Shown here: positions 14,190 through 21,392 of the stretch, piece after piece
How the letters are laid out: each line of letters opens with the position of its first letter
Numbering within the stretch: the stretch's first letter is position 1
Source: an uncultured Clostridia bacterium
GTDB lineage: Bacteria > Bacillota > Clostridia > TANB77 > CAG-508
Direction: 5' to 3'
NCBI GenBank assembly: GCA_904384245.1
Contig: CAJFJM010000019.1
Location: 1 to 33,087 of the forward strand
Length of the DNA: 33,087 bases
Translations under genes and position numbers: made by a program
The notes under the pieces: model-generated
The model's database searches: none
The model's input: only the letters and a program-made list of their open reading frames with translations
What the model was told of the DNA's origin: nothing

Positions 14190-15788
14190 TTGAGATATAT
14201 ACTAATAGGAGGAGCATGGCCATATGCTAATAGTTCATTACATTTAGGACATATAGCAGCACTAATTTCTGGAGATGTGCTTGCAAGATATCATAGACAA
14301 ATTGGAGATAAGGTTTTATATGTTTCAGGAACAGATTGTCATGGAACACCAATTACAGAAAGGGCAAAAAAAGAAAAAATAAGTCCTAGAGAAATTTCAG
14401 AAAAATATCATAAAGAATTTAGTAAAGTATTTGAAAATATGGAATTTTCATATGATTTATATACAAAAACAGATAATGAATATCATGAAGAAAAAGTAAA
14501 AGAAATATTTAAAAGAATATATGATAATGGATATATATATGAAAAAATAGATCAGGATAATTATTGTGAGCATTGTCAAAAATTTGTTGCAGATAGGGAA
14601 TTAAAACTAATCTGTCCTAATTGTGGTAATGAGACAAAAGGTGACCAATGTGATTGTGGATATGTTCCAACAAAAGAGGATTTACAAAATGCAGTTTGTA
14701 TTGATTGTGGAAATAAAACAACAACAAGACCAAATAAAAATTTATATGTAGCATTGTCAAAATTACAACCAGAAATCGAAAAATATGTAGAAAAAAATGA
14801 ATCATCTTGGAGAAAAAATTCTCAAAATGAAACTCGTAAATATTTAAAAGAAGGTTTAAAAGATAGAGCAGTTACAAGAAATTTAGACTGGGGTGTAGAA
14901 ATACCTATAGAAGGTTATGAAGATAAAAGAATGTATGTATGGATTGATGCAGTGCTTGGTTATATAACTACAGCAATGAGATATTGTGAAGAAAATGGTC
15001 TAAATTGGGAAAATTGGTGGAAAGAAAATAAAGAAAATGAAAATAGAATATATATGGTACATGGAAAAGATAATATAATGTTCCATACTTTAATATTGCC
15101 AGGTTTATTGATTGGTGCAAAAGATAATTATTTGTTACCAGATAAAATTGTGTCAACAGAATATTTGAATTTTAATGACCAAAAATTCTCAAAAAGTAAA
15201 GGTATAGGAATGACTATTTTAGAGGCATTAGATAAATTTAATGTTGATACTTTAAGATTTCATTTAATTAAAAATGGACCAGAAACAAGAGATTCTAATT
15301 TTACAGAAGAGGAATATATTTTAACTCATAATGAAGTAACAAACAAATTAGGAAATTTTGTAAATAGAACTTTAAAATATAAAGGTTTAACAAATATTCC
15401 AAATGGTAATATGAATGAAGAAGTTAAAAAATATTTAGAAGATAAATATGTAGAAATATCTCAAAGTATAGAAAATATAGAATTTAAAAATGCTGCAAAT
15501 AAAATAATGGAATTATTAGATTATGCAAATAAATATTATGATGAAAGTAAACCTTGGGTTCAAATAAAAGAGAATGAAGAAGAATTTAACAATACAATTT
15601 ATACTTGTTCAGTTATAATTGCAAATATATCAAATTTAATAGAAGCATTTATGCCAGAAACAGCACAAAAAATTAGAAATTATTTAAATATAGCTGATAA
15701 AAGTTGGAATTATATTGAAGTTGAAAAAGGTTTGAAATTAGAGAATATACAAGCATTATTTGAAAGAATGAGCAATGCCGGACAATAG
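14190..15788 (+). CDS. metG: Methionine--tRNA ligase
   Basis: MetG charges initiator and elongator tRNA-Met. The start is a TTG with AGGAGGG at ideal spacing. The 532-residue class I synthetase has HLGH at 18-21 and KFSKS at 332-336. The zinc-binding insertion has two knuckles (C126, C129, C142, C145, C154, C156, C170, C173), the four-cysteine-pair arrangement of the E. coli-like MetRS type. The C-terminal tRNA-binding domain seen in many Firmicutes MetRS is absent. The final codons and the TAG stop lie inside a CCGGACAA hairpin repeat, so the last residues (AGQ) may come from that insertion. Confidence 0.95.
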   Translation: MRYILIGGAWPYANSSLHLGHIAALISGDVLARYHRQIGDKVLYVSGTDCHGTPITERAKKEKISPREISEKYHKEFSKVFENMEFSYDLYTKTDNEYHEEKVKEIFKRIYDNGYIYEKIDQDNYCEHCQKFVADRELKLICPNCGNETKGDQCDCGYVPTKEDLQNAVCIDCGNKTTTRPNKNLYVALSKLQPEIEKYVEKNESSWRKNSQNETRKYLKEGLKDRAVTRNLDWGVEIPIEGYEDKRMYVWIDAVLGYITTAMRYCEENGLNWENWWKENKENENRIYMVHGKDNIMFHTLILPGLLIGAKDNYLLPDKIVSTEYLNFNDQKFSKSKGIGMTILEALDKFNVDTLRFHLIKNGPETRDSNFTEEEYILTHNEVTNKLGNFVNRTLKYKGLTNIPNGNMNEEVKKYLEDKYVEISQSIENIEFKNAANKIMELLDYANKYYDESKPWVQIKENEEEFNNTIYTCSVIIANISNLIEAFMPETAQKIRNYLNIADKSWNYIEVEKGLKLENIQALFERMSNAGQ

Positions 15789-15808
15789 GGACAGACCATT
15801 TTGTCCGG
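15778..15808 (+). repeat. REP-B hairpin containing the metG stop codon
   Basis: CCGGACAA (15778-15785) pairs with TTGTCCGG (15801-15808) around the 15-nt loop TAGGGACAGACCATT, whose first three bases are the metG stop. The same pattern, CGGAC-n-TTAGGGACACTCCATTTTGTCCGG, forms both ends of the element at 19566-19997. No T-run follows. Confidence 0.8.
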
Positions 15809-15884
15809 TTAAATGAAATGATATAGTGATTTTATATGAAAAAATAAAAAATTAAAAAATTAGAGAATAAAAAACGAGGAAAAA

Positions 15885-16346
15885 ATGATTTACCAAAAAA
15901 TAATAAAAACTCCTATTGGAGATATATGCATTTTAGAAGAAAATAATAAAATAATAGGGTTAACATTAGATAATGAAAAATATTGTTATACAGAAAAAAA
16001 TACAGAAATATTAAATGAAACAGAAAAACAACTAAATGAATATTTTTGGGGCAAAAGAAAGAAATTTAATGTACCAATAAATCCAAAAGGGACAGAATTT
16101 CAAAAACAAGTATGGAATGAACTACTAAAAATTCCATATGGTCAAACAGTGACATATAAGCGAATAGCTCAAAAAATAGAAAAGCCAAATGCTGCAAGGG
16201 CAGTAGGAATGGCCAACCATAATAATCCAATAGCAATTATTGTGCCATGTCATAGAGTCGTTGGTTCAAATAGTAAATTAGTTGGTTATGCTTTTGGATT
16301 AGAAAGAAAGCAATTTTTGTTGGATTTAGAAAATAAATTTAAGTAA
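15885..16346 (+). CDS. ogt: Methylated-DNA--protein-cysteine methyltransferase
   Basis: This is a suicide DNA-repair protein that transfers methyl groups from O6-methylguanine to its own cysteine. The 153-residue product has an N-terminal ribonuclease H-like half. The C-terminal active-site domain has the acceptor C122 in IVPCHRVVG, and the helix-turn-helix arginine is in NAARAVGMANHNNP. The size matches Ogt-type enzymes without an Ada domain. GAGG precedes the ATG weakly. trmB starts 20 bp downstream, so the two are probably co-transcribed. Confidence 0.94.
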   Translation: MIYQKIIKTPIGDICILEENNKIIGLTLDNEKYCYTEKNTEILNETEKQLNEYFWGKRKKFNVPINPKGTEFQKQVWNELLKIPYGQTVTYKRIAQKIEKPNAARAVGMANHNNPIAIIVPCHRVVGSNSKLVGYAFGLERKQFLLDLENKFK

Positions 16347-16366
16347 TATAATGTAGGAGGAATAAT

Positions 16367-17029
16367 TTGAGAATTAGATATAAAAAATGGGCAAGGCCAG
16401 AATTAGAAGCAAGTAAATTTTATACAGATTCACCAGAGGAATGGAAAGGAAAATGGAAAAACTTTTTTGCAAATCCAAATAATCCATTTCATATAGAATT
16501 AGGATGTGGAAAAGGTCAATTTATCTCACAACTTGCTTCTTCAAATTTAGATGTAAATTATTTAGCAATAGATTTAGTAGATGCAATGCTAGGATTAGCT
16601 AAAAGAAATATAGAATCTGAATATAAAGAAAAAAATCTTGAAATAAATAATGTTGCAATAACAAGGTTTGATATTGAAAGAATTTTGATGATTTTAAGTA
16701 AAGAGGATAATGTAGAAAGAATATATATAAATTTTTGTAATCCATGGCCAAAAGGTAAGCACAGGAAAAAGAGATTAACACATACAAGACAATTAGAAAA
16801 ATATAAAGAATTTTTAAAACCAGGTGGAAAAATTTATTTTAAGACAGATGATGACGATTTATTTGCATCAACACTTATATATTTAGAAGAAACAGGGTTT
16901 GAAGTGGAAAAGAAAACATACAATTTACATAACGAAGATATTTTTGATGGAAATATTGAAACAGAGCATGAAAAAATGTTTTCAGAACAAGGAATAAAAA
17001 TAAAAGCACTTATTGCTAAGTTGAAATAA
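16367..17029 (+). CDS. trmB: tRNA (guanine-N7-)-methyltransferase
   Basis: TrmB methylates G46 in the variable loop of tRNAs using S-adenosylmethionine. The start is a TTG with GTAGGAGG at good spacing. The 220-residue Rossmann methyltransferase has the cofactor motif ELGCGKG at 44-50 and the family signature NFCNPWPKGKH at 122-132. It follows ogt by 20 bp. The 204 bp after it are AT-rich and show no clear terminator. Confidence 0.95.
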   Translation: MRIRYKKWARPELEASKFYTDSPEEWKGKWKNFFANPNNPFHIELGCGKGQFISQLASSNLDVNYLAIDLVDAMLGLAKRNIESEYKEKNLEINNVAITRFDIERILMILSKEDNVERIYINFCNPWPKGKHRKKRLTHTRQLEKYKEFLKPGGKIYFKTDDDDLFASTLIYLEETGFEVEKKTYNLHNEDIFDGNIETEHEKMFSEQGIKIKALIAKLK

Positions 17030-17233
17030 AAATATGTTTTAAAAATTATAATATGATATTAAAATTAAAAATATTAGCTAGATATAAAAGTGATTTTATT
17101 ATATAAAATATGTAAAATAAATTTATATTGATTTATATTGATTTGCAAAAAAATAAAATAAAAAATTAATCAAAATACCAATTAAAAGCACCAAATATAA
17201 AATAAAGCATATATTTTATAGAGGTGTTTTTTT

Positions 17234-17681
17234 ATGGCTTTTTCAGATCGTGAATTATTAGCTAGGATGATTCAATGTGAAGCAGGAGGAGAAGGAGATA
17301 ATGGCATGAGAGCAGTGCGGAACGGTAATTATGAATAGGGTTCAAGCATCAGACGGCGAATATGCGAGAGTATCACAGGATGGAAATATAAGAAATATAT
17401 TATTTCAGACAGGACAATTCGATTGTGCTCAAGAAATGTTAGGTGGTAGCTATAATCCTCAAAATATATATAATATGAATCCAACAGAAGTGCATTATAA
17501 TATAGCAGATTGGGCTATTGCAGGTAATAAATTAAATGAAATAGGTACATGTCTTTGGTATATGAATCCATTTCGACCAAGTTGTCCAGGAATATTTCCA
17601 TATAATGGTTCAGGTTCATTACATACAAGACTTGGCGACCATTGTTTTTATAGACCAACAGAACAATATAAAAATACTTAA
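17234..17681 (+). CDS. cwlJ: Spore cortex-lytic enzyme CwlJ, interrupted by a +1 frameshift at 17318
   Basis: CwlJ-type hydrolases cut spore cortex peptidoglycan during germination. The 5' part from the ATG at 17234 reads MAFSDRELLARMIQCEAGGE through GMRAV, then CGG AAC GGT and an early stop. The downstream frame continues as VIMNRV to CLWYMNP and HCFYRPTEQY, matching the CwlJ C-terminal pattern. Removing one C at 17318 restores GCA GTG GGA ACG GTA, giving AVGTVIMNR as in CwlJ/SleB proteins and a 148-residue protein close to the family length. Both halves look intact and under selection. Either the shift is an error, the gene is newly broken, or the ribosome shifts +1. gerQ follows, the same partner as in Bacillus, where GerQ is needed to place CwlJ in the coat. 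Confidence 0.85.
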
Positions 17682-17769
17682 AGCAGATAGGTAAAAACAC
17701 TTTAATAAAATTTAAATTTATGCCATATATATTTAAATATAGTAAAGGCAAGAAAGGATGGATATAAAA

Positions 17770-18105
17770 ATGCCAGAAGAACAAGTAAGAAGGAGAGTTC
17801 AAGTAGATGAAAATTCTCCAGAAATTATTACAAATGATATGTATACACCGGCTTTTTTAAGGGAACAGATAGGGAAATTAGTAAGAGTAGAATTCTTGAT
17901 AGGTACAAATAATTTAACAGATAGAATAGGTGTATTAGAAGATGTAGGGATAAGTTATATTTTATTAAGATCTATAGAAAGTGGAAATCTGCTTTACTGT
18001 GATATTTATGCAATAAAATTTGTAAGTATTGCAGAAAATCCATATAATCCTAATAATCCATATGGTACTTATAATTCGTTTGGAAGAATGAATTGGGGTG
18101 TATAA
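17770..18105 (+). CDS. gerQ: Spore coat protein GerQ-like
   Basis: GerQ is a spore coat protein required for CwlJ localisation and is cross-linked by transglutaminase in Bacillus. The 111-residue product has the conserved domain (YTPAFLREQIGKLVRVEFLIGTNN, then GVLEDVGISYILLRSIESGNLLYCDIYAIKFVSI). It lacks the long Gln/Met-rich N-terminus of Bacillus GerQ and ends in an Asn/Pro/Tyr-rich tail. It follows cwlJ by 88 bp, a conserved neighbourhood. The in-frame ATG at 17758 touches AAAGG, so the ATG at 17770 is preferred. Expression late in sporulation is expected, but I could not identify a sporulation sigma-factor site. Confidence 0.82.
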   Translation: MPEEQVRRRVQVDENSPEIITNDMYTPAFLREQIGKLVRVEFLIGTNNLTDRIGVLEDVGISYILLRSIESGNLLYCDIYAIKFVSIAENPYNPNNPYGTYNSFGRMNWGV

Positions 18106-18180
18106 TTTATATATAATAAAAATACACCTACAAAAATTAAAATAATAATGAAAAAATGAAAATAAAAATGAAAAAAACTC

Positions 18181-18208
18181 TTGTATTTTTCGAATTTACT
18201 GATATAAT
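18181..18208 (+). promoter_or_regulatory. Predicted pfkA promoter
   Basis: TTGTAT at 18181-18186, a 16-bp spacer and TATAAT at 18203-18208 with an upstream TG form an extended -10 promoter. The start site would be near 18215, leaving an unusually long leader of about 150 nt. Confidence 0.55.
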
Positions 18209-18245
18209 TAAAGAGTGATTCTTTTTTAGTCAAAAAAAGATAAAC

Positions 18246-18342
18246 AAAAAGACTTAGCAAGTTTTTTAGTCTATATATTATTACATCTATAGCAAGTCTT
18301 TTTTAATCGCTTGTAAAAATAAATATAAAAAATAGTACAAGC
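18246..18342 (+). promoter_or_regulatory. Structured leader of pfkA, possible attenuator
   Basis: AAAAAGACTTAGC (18246-18258) pairs with GCAAGTCTTTTT (18292-18303) with one bulge, ending in a T-run, so it looks like a terminator inside the leader. AGACT in the left arm can instead pair with AGTCT at 18268-18272. A third stem, GCTTGTA (18309-18315) with TACAAGC (18336-18342), sits just before the ribosome binding site. I recognise no known riboswitch. Confidence 0.4.
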
Positions 18343-18365
18343 TATATAAAAGGGAGGAATTTGGT

Positions 18366-19511
18366 ATGTTAAAAAAGGTAGCTATTTTAGCTAATGGAGG
18401 AGATGTAGCAGGATTTAATGCAGTAATTAGAGGAATTGTAAAAACAGCAGAAAATAGCGGAGTAGAATGCTATGGATTTATTGATGGATATAATGGATTA
18501 CTAAAAAATGAATATGTATTATTAAGTACAGCAGAAAATGGAAATGCAGAAGGAATATTACCAAAAGGTGGTTCAATAATTGGTTCATCAACAAATGCAA
18601 ATGTATTTAATTATAAAGTAATAAATGAAAATGGAGAAGTAGAATATAAAGATTTATCAGATATATGTGTAGAAAATGTAAAAAAAGATGGATTTGATTG
18701 TATATTTACACTAGGAGGAGATGGAACACAAAAATCAGCAAGAGATTTTACATTAAAAGGTTTAAATGTAATAGGAGTTCCAAAAACAATTGATAATGAT
18801 GTAGCATGTACAGAAATAACATTTGGATATAACACAGCAGTTTCAGTAGCAATGGAAGCAATTGACAGATTACATACAACAGGTGAAACACATCATAGAA
18901 TAATGGTATTAGAAGTAATGGGAAGATATGCAGGATGGATAGCATTAGAAGCAGCAATAGCAGGAGGTGCAGATGCAGCTTTAATACCAGAAATTCCATA
19001 TGATATAGAAAAAGTTGCAGAAAAAATAAAAAATAGACAAAAAAGAGGAAAGAACTTTAGTGTTATCGTAGTATCAGAAGGAGCAATGCCAAAAGGAGGA
19101 ACTCTAACAGTAGAAGGAACAAGAGATAATGGTAAAGGTGTAGACAATACTAAATTAGGTGGAGTAGGACCAAAAGTAGCAAAACAACTTGAAGAATTAA
19201 CAGGATTAGAAGCAAGAAATACTACATTAGGATATATGCAAAGAGGAGGAACACCAACAGCATTTGATAGAGTATTATCAACAAAATATGGAGCAAAAGC
19301 AATGCAACTAGCTATGGAAGGAAAATTTGGAACATTAACAGTAATAAAAAACGGAAAATTAGATTATGTAACATTAGAAGATGTAGTAGGAAACAATAAA
19401 ACTATAGGAGCTGTTTCTGGAAATACAAAAGAAAGTAATCAAAGAAAAGTAACAATGGATGATGATTTAGTAAAAACTGCAAGAAGTATTGGAATAAATT
19501 TAGGAGATTAA
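18366..19511 (+). CDS. pfkA: 6-phosphofructokinase
   Basis: PFK phosphorylates fructose 6-phosphate in glycolysis. The 381-residue protein belongs to the longer mixed-substrate clade rather than the 320-residue Bacillus type. GGDVAGFN is at 11-18, GGDG at 117-120 and PKTIDND at 139-145. The glycine of GGDG is the residue seen in ATP-dependent enzymes, where PPi enzymes have aspartate. The lysine of PKTIDND is the residue of PPi enzymes, where classical ATP enzymes have glycine. I infer ATP use, because other Gly/Lys members of the clade are ATP-dependent, but this needs assay. GGGAGG precedes the ATG. It has its own promoter, leader and terminator. Confidence 0.92.
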   Translation: MLKKVAILANGGDVAGFNAVIRGIVKTAENSGVECYGFIDGYNGLLKNEYVLLSTAENGNAEGILPKGGSIIGSSTNANVFNYKVINENGEVEYKDLSDICVENVKKDGFDCIFTLGGDGTQKSARDFTLKGLNVIGVPKTIDNDVACTEITFGYNTAVSVAMEAIDRLHTTGETHHRIMVLEVMGRYAGWIALEAAIAGGADAALIPEIPYDIEKVAEKIKNRQKRGKNFSVIVVSEGAMPKGGTLTVEGTRDNGKGVDNTKLGGVGPKVAKQLEELTGLEARNTTLGYMQRGGTPTAFDRVLSTKYGAKAMQLAMEGKFGTLTVIKNGKLDYVTLEDVVGNNKTIGAVSGNTKESNQRKVTMDDDLVKTARSIGINLGD

Positions 19512-19520
19512 ATCATGAAA

Positions 19521-19565
19521 AAACTGAACATTTGAGGAAGATTCCTTGAATGTTCAGTTTTTTTT
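19521..19565 (+). terminator. pfkA terminator
   Basis: AAACTGAACATT (from 19521) pairs with AATGTTCAGTTT (to 19560) in a stem that extends inward with two G-U pairs, followed by an uninterrupted T-run to 19565. This is a textbook intrinsic terminator ten bases after the stop. Confidence 0.92.
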
Positions 19566-19997
19566 CGGACGTTAGGGACACTCCATTTTGTCCGGGAACG
19601 TTAGATGAACATTGGGGACACTCCATTTCGTTTTTTTTTGCTTTTAGATGTTTTAGGGGATTTTTGGATTGCTTGGTGTGAGGCCGTTTCCACAGGTTAA
19701 TTATTATTTTTTTATTTAAAAACACTCCATAGCAGGGTCGTTTGAAAACCTAATTGGTTGCTCACGCATGGGGTCTAGGTACGGTTTTCAAGCTAACGCG
19801 GGTCTTGGGGAACTGTCGGTATTTTAAATAAAAAAATAATAATTAACCTGTGGAAACTACTTTGAGAAATTGAAAGTGGATGTGTATTGGGTTTTGTAAA
19901 ACATCTAAAGGCAAAAAAAAGAACGAAATGGAGTGTCCCCAATGTTCCCAATGTTCACCTAACGTTCCCGGACAAAATGGAGTGTCCCTATCATCCG
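19566..19997. repeat. Long composite inverted-repeat element A
   Basis: Outer arms of about 75 bp (19568-19641 and 19911-19995) are near-identical inverted copies of REP-B (TTAGGGACACTCC, TTTTGTCCGGGAACGTTAG). They differ mainly by a roughly 10-bp insertion in the right arm. Inside them lies a second, perfect 36-bp inverted repeat at 19686-19721 and 19822-19857 (GTTTCCACAGGTTAATTATT inwards). The 100-bp core (19722-19821) has a 9-bp stem TTGAAAACC/GGTTTTCAA and no reading frame. It fills nearly all of the 588-bp gene-free stretch 19512-20099. It resembles a non-autonomous mobile element or a long structured RNA. Confidence 0.82.
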
Positions 19998-20037
19998 AAT
20001 TGATTATTACATTTATATTACATTTTGTGAATTTTTC

Positions 20038-20066
20038 TTGTTACATTTAAATATTATTGATATAAT
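20038..20066 (+). promoter_or_regulatory. Predicted promoter of the FIST-aldehyde/alcohol dehydrogenase operon
   Basis: TTGTTA at 20038-20043 and TATAAT at 20061-20066 are spaced by 17 bp, with TG one base before the -10. The start of the FIST gene is 34 bp downstream. Confidence 0.6.
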
Positions 20067-20099
20067 TTGGATATATTAAAATACGAAGGAGGAATCGTT

Positions 20100-21266
20100 A
20101 TGTTAAAATCAAACGTTGGATGGAGCACAAATGTAGATAGTTATACACAAGGAAAGGAGTCAGCAGCAAAGGCTGTTGTGGACTTAATCCAGACAAAAGT
20201 TGCTTTTCTATATACATCAGTAGATTGTAATGTGGAAAAAGTGCTAGAGGGAGCAAAAGCTGAATTGGGAACAGCACCAATAATTGGATGTACTTCAAGT
20301 GCAGGAATTATTGTTCCAGAAGGATTTATTTCATCAGAAAATGGATTTACAGGAATTATGGCATTGGGAGATCCAGATATGAATGTTGGAGTTGCAAGCT
20401 CACCTAGAGGAGATGACCCAAGAGAAACAGGAAGAAGAGTTGCTAAAGAAGCTATGCAAAAAGCAGGTAGAACTGATGCACCAGCATATTTTTATATGGT
20501 AGCATCACCAGCAGAAGAAGAATTTTATATTAAAGGTATTGAAGATGTTATAGGAAGAGTTCCTGTATTTGGAGGAAGTGCAGCAGATAATACTGTAGAA
20601 GGAAAATGGAGCATTTATACAAATGATAAAGTATTTAGTGATGGCGTTGCAGTTGCATTTTTCTATACAGATAAGAAAATGGCAAATGTATTTACAGGAG
20701 CATATCATGAAACAACAAATTCAGGAGTTATAACAAAAATAAAAGGTAAAAGAACATTGATGGAAATTGATGGAGTTTCTGCAATAAAGAAATATTCAAC
20801 ATGGACAGGTAAGAAAATGAAAGACCTAGAAGGAAATAATTTATTAGTTGCAACGATTACAGCACCATTAGGTGTAAAAGATAGATTAGGAGATTTAATA
20901 GCAATCCGTCATCCAATGTATGGAAACAAAGATGGTTCTATGAATATAGGAGCAAATTTAGCAGTAAATACTGCAGTAATCCAAATGGAAGCATCAGTTG
21001 ATGAACTTATAAATTCTACAGGAAAAACATTAAAAGAAACAAATAAAATGTTAGGAGAAGATGCAGGAGCATATCTTTTAGTTCACTGTGGAGGAAGAAG
21101 ATTAGGAATTGGAGATAGAATAGATGAAGTTGCTAAACAATTGAAAAAAGAAGCAAAAGGAGTTCCATTTATTACTGTATTTACATTTGGTGAATATGGA
21201 GTAAAAGACCATGGAGCAAATACAACAGGAGGACTAATGCTTTCATTCACAGCCTTTGCTAAATGA
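20100..21266 (+). CDS. FIST-domain sensor-like protein
   Basis: The 388-residue protein has FIST_N (about 25-210, with GCTSSAG and VFGGSAADN) and FIST_C (about 220-380, with HCGGRR) domains. FIST proteins are thought to bind small ligands, possibly amino acids, and often pair with signalling proteins; here no kinase or cyclase is adjacent. It has no membrane segment. AAGGAGG seven bases before the ATG at 20100 fixes the start; an in-frame ATG at 20067 lies upstream of it. It is the first gene of a run with aldehyde dehydrogenase and FucO-like alcohol dehydrogenase. It ends in TGA, after which the same frame stays open into the next gene. Confidence 0.88.
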   Translation: MLKSNVGWSTNVDSYTQGKESAAKAVVDLIQTKVAFLYTSVDCNVEKVLEGAKAELGTAPIIGCTSSAGIIVPEGFISSENGFTGIMALGDPDMNVGVASSPRGDDPRETGRRVAKEAMQKAGRTDAPAYFYMVASPAEEEFYIKGIEDVIGRVPVFGGSAADNTVEGKWSIYTNDKVFSDGVAVAFFYTDKKMANVFTGAYHETTNSGVITKIKGKRTLMEIDGVSAIKKYSTWTGKKMKDLEGNNLLVATITAPLGVKDRLGDLIAIRHPMYGNKDGSMNIGANLAVNTAVIQMEASVDELINSTGKTLKETNKMLGEDAGAYLLVHCGGRRLGIGDRIDEVAKQLKKEAKGVPFITVFTFGEYGVKDHGANTTGGLMLSFTAFAK

Positions 21267-21392
21267 AGAGAAGGGGAAAAACCACAAACTCAAGAAAATA
21301 AATATGAATGTACATTAGAAACATATAGAACAAAAAGTGGAGAAGCACAAATGATGGTATGTAAAAATGTACAAAAAAAGGAGGAAGCAAGT

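Noticed and set aside
17160..17233. Sporulation sigma-E or sigma-K promoter before cwlJ and gerQ
   Set aside because: CATATATT-like sequences occur, but without a -35 at correct spacing. In DNA this AT-rich the match is not meaningful.
19722..19821. tRNA or group I/II intron in the core of element A
   Set aside because: No tRNA-like cloverleaf, T-loop or anticodon arm, and no intron core motifs could be traced.
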